Assembly (NCBI RefSeq): GCF_036250695.1
Contig: NZ_CP109427.1
Location: 3,720,001 to 3,784,000 of the forward strand
Direction of reading: 5' to 3'
Origin: Streptomyces sp. NBC_01497
GTDB taxonomy: Bacteria; Actinomycetota; Actinomycetes; Streptomycetales; Streptomycetaceae
Length of the DNA stretch: 64,000 nt
Shown: piece after piece, positions 8,006-16,522 of the stretch
How the letters are laid out: each line of letters starts with the position of its first letter
Numbering within the stretch: position 1 is the first letter of the stretch
Program-made: the position numbers and the translations under genes
The notes under the pieces: generated by a model
The model's database searches: none
Seen by the model: the letters and a program-made list of their open reading frames with translations, nothing else
What the model was told of the DNA's origin: nothing

Positions 8006-8764
8006 CTACTTCTTGCCCTGGTTCTTCACGGCCTCGATCGCGGCGGACGCCGCTGCCGGGTCCAGGTAGGTGCCGCCCGGCTTGACCGGGTGGAAGTCGC
8101 TGTCCAGGTCGTAGACCAGCGGGATGCCGGTGGGGATGTTCAGCGCCGCGATGTCGGCGTCGGAGATCCCGTCGAGGTGCTTGACCAGGGCGCGCAGGCT
8201 GTTGCCGTGCGCGACGACGAGCACCGTGTGGCCGGCGGTCAGGTCCGGGACGATCGCGTCGTACCAGTACGGCAGCATGCGGACGACGACGTCCTTGAGG
8301 CACTCGGTGCGCGGGCGCAGCTCGCTGGGGATCATCGCGTAGCGCGGGTCGTCGCTCTGCGAGAACTCGGCGCCGTCCTGCAGCTCCGGCGGCGGGGTGT
8401 CGTACGAGCGGCGCCACAGCATGAACTGCTCCTCGCCGAACTCGGCCAGGGTCTGCGCCTTGTCCTTGCCCTGGAGAGCGCCGTAGTGGCGCTCGTTGAG
8501 GCGCCAGGACCGCCGGACCGGCAGCCAGAGGCGGTCCATGGCATCCAGCGCGAGCTGCGAGGTGCGGATCGCGCGCTTGAGCACGGAGGTGTGCAGCACG
8601 TCGGGGGTCAGGCCGGCGTCCTTGATCAGCTCGCCGCCCCGGACCGCCTCCTTCTCGCCCTTCGCGTTGAGGTTGACGTCCACCCAGCCGGTGAACAGGT
8701 TCTTCTCGTTCCACTCGCTCTCGCCGTGGCGGAGGAGGATCAGCTTGTACGGTGCGTCGGCCAT
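8006..8764 (-). CDS. gpmA: 2,3-bisphosphoglycerate-dependent phosphoglycerate mutase
   Basis: A 252-residue enzyme of glycolysis and gluconeogenesis that interconverts 3- and 2-phosphoglycerate. The phosphohistidine motif [10 protein letters not shown] has H13; the second catalytic His is in [10 protein letters not shown]; the [11 protein letters not shown] substrate segment is intact. Length is normal. The ATG at 8764 is preceded, six to seven bases away, by TAGGCT, which suggests a leaderless transcript. In mycobacteria gpm1 lies beside the PhoR/PhoP orthologues senX3-regX3 and near mshA; the same association is partly kept here. Confidence 0.97.
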   Translation of the reverse strand: MADAPYKLILLRHGESEWNEKNLFTGWVDVNLNAKGEKEAVRGGELIKDAGLTPDVLHTSVLKRAIRTSQLALDAMDRLWLPVRRSWRLNERHYGALQGKDKAQTLAEFGEEQFMLWRRSYDTPPPELQDGAEFSQSDDPRYAMIPSELRPRTECLKDVVVRMLPYWYDAIVPDLTAGHTVLVVAHGNSLRALVKHLDGISDADIAALNIPTGIPLVYDLDSDFHPVKPGGTYLDPAAASAAIEAVKNQGKK

Positions 8765-8940
8765 GGGTCCGAGCCTAATAGACGGTGCCCGGCGTGCTCG
8801 GGGGCGGCCGGGGTGCGGGGACGTGGCGGTGGCCCGTAAAGGACTGGCGCGCCTCGCACCCTGATTTGTAATATGCGCATGGGCCGTCGGCCGCTTACAT
8901 ATCGCCTGCCGCACACGCGCACGCCCGGGGGGAACCACCT

Positions 8941-10305
8941 ATGCCACTCGCCTTGTCCACCGCTGGCGTCGGGCGAGCGGTCAGGGAGAGCGTCGAGGGG
9001 CTGCCACGCGCCTTCTGGTGGCTGTGGACGAGCACGCTCGTGAACCGGCTCGGCGCGTTCGTCGCCACGTTCATGGCCCTGTACCTGACGGTGGAGCGCG
9101 GCTACTCCGCCTCCTACGCGGGCCTCGTCGCATCCCTCTACGGCCTCGGCGGCGTGGTCGCCTCGCTCGGCGGCGGGGTGCTCGCGGACCGGCTCGGCAG
9201 GCGGCCGACCATGCTGGTCGCGCAGGTCGCCACGGCCGCCTCGGTCGCGCTCCTCGGTTTCATGCAGAACCCCGTGGCGATCGCGGCGGTGGCCTTCTGC
9301 GTCGGCATGGCGTCCAGCGCGTCCCGCCCCGCCGTACAGGCGATGATGGCCGACATCGTCAGGCCCGAGGACCGGGTGCGGGCCTTCTCGCTCAACTACT
9401 GGGCGCTCAACCTGGGCTTCGCGGTGTCGTCCGCGCTCGCCGGCTTCGTCGCCCAGTACAGCTACCGCGCAGGATTCCTCGGCGAGGCCGCGATGACGCT
9501 GGCCTGCGCGCTGGTCGTGTACGCCAAGCTGCCCGAGTCGAAGCCGGGCGCCGCGGCGCCCGGCAGCGCGTCCGCGGGGGCCGTCCCCGACGGGCCCCCG
9601 GTGAACCTGCTGACGGTACTGCGGGACGGGCGCTTCATGAGCGTGGTCGGCCTGTCGTTCGTGGTGGCGCTGATCTTCCAGCAGGGGTCGGTCGGCCTGC
9701 CCGTCGCGATGGGCGAGGCGGGCTTCAGCAGCGCGGAGTTCGGCATCGCCGCCGCGGCGAACGGCCTGCTCATCGTGGCGCTGCAGATCCCGGTGACCCG
9801 CTTCATCCAGCACCGCGACCCGCGCCGGCTGCTCATCGTCTCCTCGCTGCTCGCGGGGTACGGCTTCGGCCTGACGATGTTCGCGGGCTCGCTCGGGGCG
9901 TACATCCTGACGGTGTGCGTGTGGACCCTCGCGGAGGTCGTCAACGCGCCGACGCAGACCGGCCTGGTGGTCCGTCTCTCGCCCCTGCACGGCAGGGGCC
10001 GCTACCAGGGCATGTACTCGATGTCCTGGTCGGTCGCCGCCCTCGTCGCCCCGCTGATGTCGGGCGTGGTCCTCGACCACCTCGGCGCGCGGTGGCTGTG
10101 GAGCGCGTGCGCCGTCCTCGGCACGGTGGCGGCGCTCGGCTACTGGCTGCTGATGCGGGGTCTGTCCCGGGCCGACGAGGTGCGGATCCCGCCGGTCGCG
10201 GTCCCGCAGGGCGCGGATACGCGAAGTGCGCCGCGGGTGGGGCGGCGGGGCCAGGCCCCGCGCACGACCGAGTCCGCGGCCGAGTCGGGAGCGCCGGTCG
10301 CCTGA
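8941..10305 (+). CDS. MFS transporter, drug:H+ antiporter-like
   Basis: A 454-residue major facilitator protein with about 12 hydrophobic segments. The loop 2-3 motif GGGVLADRLGRRPT (about residues 77-90) is clear, and the second half begins after a Pro/Ala-rich central loop near residue 205. The N-terminal half shows FMALYLTVERGYSASYAG. Substrate unknown. The ATG is preceded by CGGGGGGAACC. The last codons and stop form the first unit of a 17-bp tandem repeat. The C-terminal 40 residues are polar and Arg-rich. Confidence 0.9.
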   Translation: MPLALSTAGVGRAVRESVEGLPRAFWWLWTSTLVNRLGAFVATFMALYLTVERGYSASYAGLVASLYGLGGVVASLGGGVLADRLGRRPTMLVAQVATAASVALLGFMQNPVAIAAVAFCVGMASSASRPAVQAMMADIVRPEDRVRAFSLNYWALNLGFAVSSALAGFVAQYSYRAGFLGEAAMTLACALVVYAKLPESKPGAAAPGSASAGAVPDGPPVNLLTVLRDGRFMSVVGLSFVVALIFQQGSVGLPVAMGEAGFSSAEFGIAAAANGLLIVALQIPVTRFIQHRDPRRLLIVSSLLAGYGFGLTMFAGSLGAYILTVCVWTLAEVVNAPTQTGLVVRLSPLHGRGRYQGMYSMSWSVAALVAPLMSGVVLDHLGARWLWSACAVLGTVAALGYWLLMRGLSRADEVRIPPVAVPQGADTRSAPRVGRRGQAPRTTESAAESGAPVA

Positions 10306-10384
10306 CGGGCCGGGTCGCCTGACGGACCGGGTCGCCCGACGGACCGGGTCGCCCGACGGGCCCGGTCGCCCGACGGGCCGGTCG
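10301..10384. repeat. 17-bp tandem repeat spanning the MFS stop codon
   Basis: Five units of about 17 bp (consensus CCYGACGGRCCGGGTCG) begin at 10301, 10318, 10335, 10352 and 10369; the last is 16 bp. The first contains the TGA stop of the MFS gene. Confidence 0.9.
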
Positions 10385-10463
10385 TGAACGGGCCCGGTCG
10401 CTCGGCCCGCCACGGGCCACCTGGCACGCGCGCTCACTCCTCGCGCCTCGCGCCGGGGGCCCG

Positions 10464-10832
10464 TCAGTAGACGAGGGCCTGGACCCCGTCCGCCATGATC
10501 TCGCTGACGAAGACCTGCGCCCCGGCGATCCGCACACCCGTCAGGACGTCGTCCTCACCGATGTCCCGCCGTGCCGCGCACTGCGTGCACAGGGTGATCA
10601 GCCCGGTGGCCCGTACCGCTTCGATCAGGTCCGGCAGCGGCGCCGAGTGCGGGAGGACGAACTCCTCGGCGCGGCCCGGCAGCGCGAACCAGGCGGACTC
10701 GCCCGTGAGCCACAGCGACACCTCGACGCCGCTGGCCGCGGCGACCGCCGCCACCGTGAACGCCTGGGAGCACCGCTCGGGCGCGTCCGCGCCGGCCGTC
10801 ACCTTGATCACGAGTCTCTTCGCCGATTGCAT
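10464..10832 (-). CDS. DsrE/DsrF-like small protein
   Basis: A 122-residue protein with the DsrE fold pattern: KRLVIKVTAGADAPERCSQA near the start, VEVSLWLTGESAWFAL in the middle and TLCTQCAARR with two Cys before the C-terminal strands. DsrE-like proteins carry sulfur or act as peroxiredoxin-like scaffolds; here a role in sulfur relay is only possible, based on the CxxC. I prefer the ATG at 10832 over the one at 10850 because it starts next to the first conserved strand. Faces the MFS gene across the tandem repeat. Confidence 0.8.
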   Translation of the reverse strand: MQSAKRLVIKVTAGADAPERCSQAFTVAAVAAASGVEVSLWLTGESAWFALPGRAEEFVLPHSAPLPDLIEAVRATGLITLCTQCAARRDIGEDDVLTGVRIAGAQVFVSEIMADGVQALVY

Positions 10833-10960
10833 ATGCGGAACTGTAATCACCGCGCGGGCAACTCCCGGCGCCCCCCGGGAGTCAGCGCTGCGCGCGGGTC
10901 ATCCGGTCTCCGCGCTTCGGCTCCCGGACAAGTCCGGGAATCCTGGAGGACACCGCACCC

Positions 10961-11722
10961 GTGGAACCCATCGCAGCTCAACAGCCGCCGCCCGTGCAGG
11001 GGACTCCCGGACCCGGCACCCGGCACGGACGCCTCCGGCGGACGCTGTTCGTCGTCGCCTGCGCCGCCGTGCTGGGCATCGCGGCCGGCACGGCCGTCGG
11101 CTACGGCGTGCAGGCGCGGCGCCCGCCCGTACCGCTGGGGACGCTCGCCCAGGCGTCCGTCGCCTACCCCGCGAAGGCGGGCGGCACGGCCTCGCCCCTG
11201 CCGGTGTCCCAGGACGCGGGCGCACGGACGTCCGGCGATCTGCGCACGGCGCTGGTGCCGGCGCCGGCCGGGGCCACGGCGCACCATGACCCCGATGACC
11301 TCGACGGGTGGCTGTCCCTGCCCGGCTACGCCGAGCAGTACTCCAACCCCTCCTCCGTGTTCAAGACCTTCTCCGGCTTCCGCTTCCGCCGGGCCGCGGA
11401 CGTGCACTGGACGCAGGAGGGCAAGCCGTCCGTCGAGGTGCTGCTCGTCCAACTGCAGCCCGGGACCGATCAGTACGCGTCGCAGTGGGTCGATCGGCAG
11501 CGCCGGCTCGCCGGGGACGCCACCACGCCCGTCGAGGGGAGCACGAACGGCTTCCTCCTCCCGACCACCACCCTCGCCGGCGCGGGACACCCGGACCTGC
11601 ACCAGGTGATGGTGCTGGCCTCGCGCGGCGACACGCTCATGGAGATCTACCTGTACGACCCGAAGGAGATCAACACCGAGGACGTACAGGCCCTCGCCCG
11701 GCGCCAGTTGGAGCGGCTGTGA
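10961..11722 (+). CDS. Membrane-anchored exported protein of unknown function (first of three)
   Basis: A 253-residue protein: a short Pro-rich cytoplasmic head, basic RHGRLRRT, one membrane segment at about residues 29-48 (LFVVACAAVLGIAAGTAVGY) and a roughly 200-residue extracytoplasmic domain. I recognise no family. GTG start with TGGAGGA upstream. Its stop overlaps the next gene's start (GTGA), so the three genes at 10961, 11719 and 12543 are translationally coupled. All share the same design: basic patch, single anchor, variable linker and an alpha/beta domain that mentions residues such as LLVQLQPGTDQYASQWVDRQ. The three are likely distant paralogues acting at the cell surface. Confidence 0.8.
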   Translation: MEPIAAQQPPPVQGTPGPGTRHGRLRRTLFVVACAAVLGIAAGTAVGYGVQARRPPVPLGTLAQASVAYPAKAGGTASPLPVSQDAGARTSGDLRTALVPAPAGATAHHDPDDLDGWLSLPGYAEQYSNPSSVFKTFSGFRFRRAADVHWTQEGKPSVEVLLVQLQPGTDQYASQWVDRQRRLAGDATTPVEGSTNGFLLPTTTLAGAGHPDLHQVMVLASRGDTLMEIYLYDPKEINTEDVQALARRQLERL

Positions 11723-12546
11723 ACGACGACGTCATCCCCGGGGAGCCCCAGGCGCCCCCGACCGTCCCGCGCCGGCTGCCCCGGCTGCCGCTGCGCACGA
11801 AACTGCCCGCCCTGCTCGTGCTCGCGGCGGTGCTCGGCTCCGCCGCGTACGCCGGGTACGTCGCACACCACGCGAACAGGACCGTACGGACCGTCGTGTG
11901 GAAGAAACCGCCGGATCCCGGTGAGGCCGGCGCGGCCGGCGCGCCCGATCCGGCCTCGGGCATCGGGACCGGACGCAAGGACTCGCCCCTCTCCAAGGAC
12001 CTGCTGCCGGTGGTCTACGGGATCCTCGGCCCCGAACTGCCCTCACTCGGCAACGACGCCCTGTTGAACAGCCGCGAGTCGGAGGCGTACCTGAGGCACC
12101 TGTCCGCCGCCCTGTCCGGCCCGGATGCCGGCGGTCAGTCCGGTTCCGACGGCGGAGCACACGTCGAAGAGATGGCCGTGCGGACGTACAACGACCTCTA
12201 CGGCACGATCACGCAGATCCGTATCACCCGGCTCTCCGACGCGAACGCCGCCCGCAAGGCGTACGCGGCCGGCGTGCTCGCCGGAGACACCGGGGACAAG
12301 AACGTCCCGGTCCCCCGGTACCCGAAAGGCGCGAAGTGCTTCAGCGCCTCGGACGCCGAATCCGGAGCGGAATGGGAAGGAACCGACGACGGCTCCGGCC
12401 TCGTACAGGTCTCCTGCGCCGCCTACCGCGACGACCTGGAGATATCGCTCCAGAGCTACGGGACGAGCGACATGGACCCCTCGGACGTCTCCACCCTCTT
12501 CGCCCAGCAGCTCGACCGCATCGAGTCCACCGGGAAGTCCGTATGA
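11719..12546 (+). CDS. Membrane-anchored exported protein of unknown function (second of three)
   Basis: A 275-residue protein starting at the GTG that overlaps the previous stop. Cytoplasmic Pro-rich head, basic segment, membrane anchor at about residues 28-47 (LPALLVLAAVLGSAAYAGYV), a linker with GEAGAAGAPD, then an extracellular domain with two cysteines (AKCFSAS and VQVSCAAY) that could form a disulfide. The domain includes RTYNDLYGTITQIRITRLSD and a C-terminal amphipathic segment. It overlaps the third gene by ATGA. No family recognised. Its place in a coupled operon suggests a complex with its neighbours. Confidence 0.8.
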   Translation: MNDDVIPGEPQAPPTVPRRLPRLPLRTKLPALLVLAAVLGSAAYAGYVAHHANRTVRTVVWKKPPDPGEAGAAGAPDPASGIGTGRKDSPLSKDLLPVVYGILGPELPSLGNDALLNSRESEAYLRHLSAALSGPDAGGQSGSDGGAHVEEMAVRTYNDLYGTITQIRITRLSDANAARKAYAAGVLAGDTGDKNVPVPRYPKGAKCFSASDAESGAEWEGTDDGSGLVQVSCAAYRDDLEISLQSYGTSDMDPSDVSTLFAQQLDRIESTGKSV

Positions 12547-13706
12547 GCACCGAGAGCGCCCCCGAGGACGGGACGGAAGGGACGGCCGCCACCGGAGCGG
12601 GAGCGCCGGGGACGGAGGAGACCGCGGCCGCCGAGGCCCCTGCGCCGGAGACCCGGCCCCGGCCGATCGCCCCTCCCGGAGCCGCCGCTCCGGTGTCGGA
12701 AGCCGGCGACGGCACCGGAGCCCCCACGCCGGAACCCGGACCCGTGAACGGGGCCGAAGCCCACGCGCCGGAACCCGGACCCGTGACCGGAGGCAGAGAA
12801 CCGGTGACCGGAGGCAGAGAACCGGTGACCGAAGCCGGAGCCCCTGCGCCGGCCGCGGACCAGGACAGCGCAACGGCCGGTCCTGGCGCGGACCACGACA
12901 CCGTGGCGGCCCCGACCGGACCGGGCGGCTCCGCACGGTTCCCGCTGTGGCGGCGGTCCGTGCGCTGGGTCGTGGCGGGCGCCGTCTTCCTGGGACTCGG
13001 GGCCGGGACGGCGTACGGGATCACGTCCGCCCCGCGCGATCGGGTGCCGGGCCTCGCCACCCGGTCCGACGGCCGGTGGGACTTCCCGGCGCTGTCGCTG
13101 CCGGCGCTGCCCGCCCGCGTGCCCCGGCCCTTCCCCGACGGGAGGTTCACGTCGGACAACCGCGGCGAGATCCACTTCGCCGACCTGCGGCGCCTCCTCG
13201 TCCCGGCCCCTTCCGGCGTCACCGCCGACCGTTCCCTGAACGGCGGCTGGACCGAACCGGCGCGCTTCCTCGGCGAGTACCCGGCGCAGAACAGGGACAC
13301 GCTGCGGCAGTACCTCGCCGACGACGGCCTGCGGCACATCACCGCGCGCGGCTGGACCGCACCGGACGGCACGTCCCTGCACGTCTACCTGGCGCAGTTC
13401 CAGTCCGCGGGGAACATGCTGGGCTTCCTGCAGGGGCACCTCGGTCCCGGCGTGAGCGCCGGGCTCGAACTCGACGGGGTCACCACGACCATGCAGGACG
13501 GCGGCTGGCCGGGCGCTGTCCTCATCAGCGGCACCCGCACCGACGTGTACCGCCAGATCGCGCCGTTCTCCGGTACGCACACCCGCATGGCGTACATCGA
13601 GGCCGGGGACACCCTGGCTCTCATCGTGGAGAAGCACCGGGGTTCGGACGCCCCTGCCGTGCCGTTCCACCAGACGGTGATCCTTCAGCAGCAGCTGCTG
13701 GGCTGA
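12543..13706 (+). CDS. Membrane-anchored exported protein of unknown function (third of three)
   Basis: A 387-residue protein. Residues 1-130 are a long disordered cytoplasmic region rich in Ala, Pro, Glu and Gly, with an in-frame duplication giving PVTGGRE twice (about 12781-12828). A basic segment WRRSVRW and membrane anchor follow at about 144-163 (VAGAVFLGLGAGTAYGI), then an extracellular domain with GWTAPDGTSLHVYLAQFQSA and MLGFLQGHLG. The latter resembles the LVQLQPGTDQYASQW segment of the first protein in position, so paralogy is likely. Function unknown. Last gene of the operon. Confidence 0.8.
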   Translation: MSTESAPEDGTEGTAATGAGAPGTEETAAAEAPAPETRPRPIAPPGAAAPVSEAGDGTGAPTPEPGPVNGAEAHAPEPGPVTGGREPVTGGREPVTEAGAPAPAADQDSATAGPGADHDTVAAPTGPGGSARFPLWRRSVRWVVAGAVFLGLGAGTAYGITSAPRDRVPGLATRSDGRWDFPALSLPALPARVPRPFPDGRFTSDNRGEIHFADLRRLLVPAPSGVTADRSLNGGWTEPARFLGEYPAQNRDTLRQYLADDGLRHITARGWTAPDGTSLHVYLAQFQSAGNMLGFLQGHLGPGVSAGLELDGVTTTMQDGGWPGAVLISGTRTDVYRQIAPFSGTHTRMAYIEAGDTLALIVEKHRGSDAPAVPFHQTVILQQQLLG

Positions 13707-13872
13707 GCGGCCCGGCGGCGCGCGGTGGGGCCGGGGCGCGCGGCGGCCCCACCGGCGGCCCGCGGGGGCCGGGGTCCGGGGGGCCTCGGGAGGAGCGGCC
13801 GGGCCCCACCCATTAGGCTGGGGTCCGGCCCTGGCGCCACGTCCGTCGTTCCGCCCATCCGAGGAGCACCCC

Positions 13873-13974
13873 GTGCTTGAGGACTTCTTCACCTCTCTGC
13901 TCGTCCTGGTCTGCGTCGGCGTGCTCGCCTTCGTCGCGCTCACCGTCAAGAAGCTCTACCAGGGCCAGCGCTGA
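13873..13974 (+). CDS. 33-residue single-pass membrane peptide
   Basis: A short ORF with a GTG start, GAGGAG seven bases upstream, and a protein made of an acidic start (MLEDFF), one 20-residue hydrophobic helix (SLLVLVCVGVLAFVALTV) and a basic end (KKLYQGQR). Base composition and codon use are as in the neighbouring genes. It is followed after 56 bases by the nitrobindin-like gene on the same strand. TAGGCT at 13814-13819 is a possible -10 box. Too short for standard gene callers. Function unknown; it may act as a regulator or subunit of a membrane complex. Confidence 0.65.
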   Translation: MLEDFFTSLLVLVCVGVLAFVALTVKKLYQGQR

Positions 13975-14030
13975 GGCCTTCGGCCCCAGCCGGCACGGTA
14001 CGCCCGCCCCCGAGGAACGCTGAGTCGCTC

Positions 14031-14618
14031 ATGATCGAGATCCCGTCCGACCTCCACCCGGACCTCGTCCCCCTCGCCTTTCTGCTGGGCCGCTGGGAAG
14101 GTGCCGGTGTCTTCGACTTCCCCGGCGAGGAGAAGGCCAACTTCGGCCAGGAGGCGATCTTCACCCACGACGGCCGGGACTTCATCGAGTACGTCTCGCA
14201 CACGTGGGTGCTCGACACCGAGGGCAACAAGGTCCGGCCCATCGAGACCGAGTCCGGCTTCTGGCGCATCGGCGGTGACCGCAAGGTCGAGGTCGTGATG
14301 GTCCGCGACCAGGGTGTGGTGGAGATCTGGTACGGCGAGCTGGCCGACCAGAAGCCGCAGATCGACCTCGTCACCGACGCCGTCGCCCGCACCGCGGCCT
14401 CCGGCCCGTACAGCGGCGGCAAGCGCCTGTACGGGTATGTGAAGAGCGACCTGATGTGGGTCGGCGAGAAGTCCACGCCCGAGGTGCCGCTGCGCCCCTA
14501 CATGTCGGCGCACCTGAAGAAGGTCGCGTCGGCCGTCACGGTCACGCCCGAGCAGGTGGAGGGCTGGGCGAAGGACCTCGGGGACCTTCCGGACGACGGC
14601 ATCGCCTTCTTCAAGTAG
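14031..14618 (+). CDS. Nitrobindin / FABP-like heme-binding protein
   Basis: A 195-residue beta-barrel protein of the nitrobindin family (formerly DUF1794). The family signature GxWxGxG is at residues 20-26 (GRWEGAG), and the late PYMSAHLKK segment has the His that can ligate heme. Relatives act as peroxynitrite isomerases or NO carriers. Length fits actinobacterial members. ATG start with GAGGAA upstream. It follows the 33-residue membrane peptide and precedes nur, on the same strand. Its last codons are the first unit of a degenerate tandem repeat. Confidence 0.9.
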   Translation: MIEIPSDLHPDLVPLAFLLGRWEGAGVFDFPGEEKANFGQEAIFTHDGRDFIEYVSHTWVLDTEGNKVRPIETESGFWRIGGDRKVEVVMVRDQGVVEIWYGELADQKPQIDLVTDAVARTAASGPYSGGKRLYGYVKSDLMWVGEKSTPEVPLRPYMSAHLKKVASAVTVTPEQVEGWAKDLGDLPDDGIAFFK

Positions 14619-14715
14619 GCAGACCTCCCTCAAGTAGGCCGATGTCCCTCAAGTACGCCGGTGTCCCTCAAGTGCGCCGGGTTCTTCGAGTAGGCACGTT
14701 CTTCGAGCACGCCCG
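14608..14715 (+). repeat. Degenerate 17-20-bp tandem repeat over the stop of the nitrobindin gene
   Basis: Units with the core YCTCAAGTAGGCC (variants TTCAAGTAGGC, CTCAAGTACGCC, CTCAAGTGCGCC, TTCGAGTAGGC, TTCGAGCACGCC) recur about every 17-20 bp, beginning with the final Phe-Lys-stop codons. The 3' end of the gene seems to have been duplicated several times. Confidence 0.75.
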
Positions 14716-14839
14716 GGCGGGCCTTCCGGCCGTCCGGGCGGGCCCGCGGACCTGCGGGTGGGCCGCCCGCGATTCCCCTCTGCCTCCCCGGCGCGCGCCC
14801 CGGCGCCGTTCGGGGCGTCCCCTCCGTGCGCGCGGTGCC

Positions 14840-14852
14840 TACACTGGGTGCG
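14840..14852 (+). promoter_or_regulatory. Leaderless promoter of nur
   Basis: TACACT (14840-14845) ends six bases before the GTG at 14852, which is the right distance for transcription to begin at the start codon. No ribosome binding site is seen upstream of the GTG. Confidence 0.65.
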
Positions 14853-15301
14853 TGGTGAGCACCGACTGGAAGAGCGACCTGCGCCGGCGTGGCTACCGGC
14901 TGACTCCGCAGCGGCAGCTCGTACTCGAAGCCGTCGACGCGCTGGAGCACGCGACCCCCGAGGACCTTCTCTGCGAGGTCCGCAGGACCGCGTCCGGCGT
15001 GAACATCTCCACCGTGTACCGGACGTTGGAGCTGCTGGAGGAGCTGGGGCTCGTCTCGCACGCCCACATCGGCCACGGCGCCCCCAAGTACCACCTCGCG
15101 GGCCGCGACCACCACATCCACCTCGTGTGCCGCGACTGCCAGAACGTGATCGAGGCGGACGTCGAGGTGGCGGCCGACTTCACCGCGGAGCTGCAGAGCC
15201 GTTTCGGCTTCACGACGGACATGAAGCACTTCGCGATCTTCGGCCGCTGCCGGGACTGCGCGGAGTCCCGCTCCACCCGCGGCTCCGAGGACGACGCCTG
15301 A
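14852..15301 (+). CDS. nur: Nickel-responsive Fur-family repressor Nur
   Basis: A 149-residue Fur-family regulator: winged helix (about 1-85, RLTPQRQLVLEAV and NISTVYRTLELL) and dimerisation domain with two CxxC pairs (C93/C96, C133/C136). Numbered from the GTG at 14852, it has H33, H70, H72, H126 and a HHIH cluster at 87-90. By recollection, His70, His72 and His126 form the nickel site of S. coelicolor Nur, and His33 belongs to its second metal site. This exact match separates it from Zur and FurA. Nur controls nickel uptake and the switch between Ni- and Fe-superoxide dismutases. It lies just before ygfZ, as expected. Confidence 0.9.
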   Translation: MVSTDWKSDLRRRGYRLTPQRQLVLEAVDALEHATPEDLLCEVRRTASGVNISTVYRTLELLEELGLVSHAHIGHGAPKYHLAGRDHHIHLVCRDCQNVIEADVEVAADFTAELQSRFGFTTDMKHFAIFGRCRDCAESRSTRGSEDDA

Positions 15302-15320
15302 GGGTCGTACGCTGAAACGT

Positions 15321-16397
15321 ATGGAGCCTTCGACGTCCGCCGCAGCCGCCTCCGGCAGCCAGTCCTCCCCGTCCTCAGCGCCGTCCCCCGACGCCTCCGC
15401 GGCCCCCGGGGCCGCGCCCGCCGCTCCCGTGAGCCCGCTGCTCGCGACACCCGGCGCCGTGGCCGGCGAGGGAGCCGACGAGTCGGTCGCCGCGCACTAC
15501 GGCGACCTGTTCCGGGAGCAGCGCGCCCTCGCGGACGGCACCGGCATGGTCGACCTGTCGCACCGGGGAGTCGTCACCGTCACCGGCGGCGACCGGCTCG
15601 CCTGGCTGCATCTGCTGCTCACGCAGCACGTGAGCGAGTTGCCCGCGCACCGCGCGACGGAAGCGCTGGTGCTGTCCGCACACGGCCATGTCGAGCACGC
15701 GCTCTACCTCGTGGACGACGGCACGACGACCTGGGCGCACGTCGAGCCCGGCACCCAGGGCGAGTTGGTCGCGTACCTGGAGTCCATGAAGTTCTTCTAC
15801 CAGGTCGAGGTGAGCGACCGCACCGGTGACATCGCGGTCGTACACATCCCGGCGGGCTCCATCGCCGAGGTCCCCGAGGGCGTCGCCGTACGGGAGACCG
15901 CCTACGGGCGCGACCTGTTCCTGCCGCGCGCCGACCTGGAGGCGTACGCCTCCGCGCACGGCCCGCTCGCGGGCCTCCTCGCTTACGAGGCCCTGCGCGT
16001 CGAGGACCACCGGCCACGGCTCGGCTTCGAGACCGACCACCGGACCATCCCGCACGAGGTCGGCTGGATCGAGACCGCGGTGCACCTCGAAAAGGGCTGC
16101 TACCGGGGCCAGGAGACCGTCGCCCGGGTGCAGAACCTCGGAAAGCCGCCGCGCCGGCTCGTCTTCCTGCACCTCGACGGCAGTGAGGTGTTCCTGCCGG
16201 GCCACGGCACGCCGGTACGGCAGGCGCCCGGCCCGGACGGCGCCGAGGGCCGGCAGATCGGCTTCATCACGACGTCGGCGCGCCACCACGAGCTCGGGCC
16301 GATCGCGCTCGCGCTCGTGAAGCGCAACGTGCCGGTGGAGGCGCCGCTGCTGGCGGGGGACACGGCGGCGGCCCAGGAGACCGTGGTCGAGCCCTGA
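15321..16397 (+). CDS. ygfZ: Tetrahydrofolate-dependent Fe-S cluster protein YgfZ/GcvT-like
   Basis: A 358-residue protein of the YgfZ family, which uses folate to help assemble or repair Fe-S enzymes. The family hallmark KGCYRGQE is present (EKGCYRGQETVARVQNLGKPP), with the GcvT-like fold before it (GMVDLSHRGVVTVTGGDRLAWLH). The first 45 residues are a disordered Ser/Ala/Pro extension. TACGCT (15308-15313) ends seven bases before the ATG, again a leaderless arrangement, so it may be transcribed independently of nur, which ends 19 bases upstream. Confidence 0.93.
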   Translation: MEPSTSAAAASGSQSSPSSAPSPDASAAPGAAPAAPVSPLLATPGAVAGEGADESVAAHYGDLFREQRALADGTGMVDLSHRGVVTVTGGDRLAWLHLLLTQHVSELPAHRATEALVLSAHGHVEHALYLVDDGTTTWAHVEPGTQGELVAYLESMKFFYQVEVSDRTGDIAVVHIPAGSIAEVPEGVAVRETAYGRDLFLPRADLEAYASAHGPLAGLLAYEALRVEDHRPRLGFETDHRTIPHEVGWIETAVHLEKGCYRGQETVARVQNLGKPPRRLVFLHLDGSEVFLPGHGTPVRQAPGPDGAEGRQIGFITTSARHHELGPIALALVKRNVPVEAPLLAGDTAAAQETVVEP

Positions 16398-16522
16398 CCT
16401 GCGTGTTACCCGCCGAAAGGCGGAGATGCCGGGCTCGGCGCCGGTGGGGGCTTCCGTCCGGGTGCTGTCCGGTACCGGCAGCCCCGCCCCGGCGGGTGCT
16501 CCGTGGCAGTCGGCGGGCGGGG

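Noticed and set aside
8740..10437. Minus-strand ORF of 565 codons
   Set aside because: It is antisense to the MFS transporter; no motif, composition like shadow frames.
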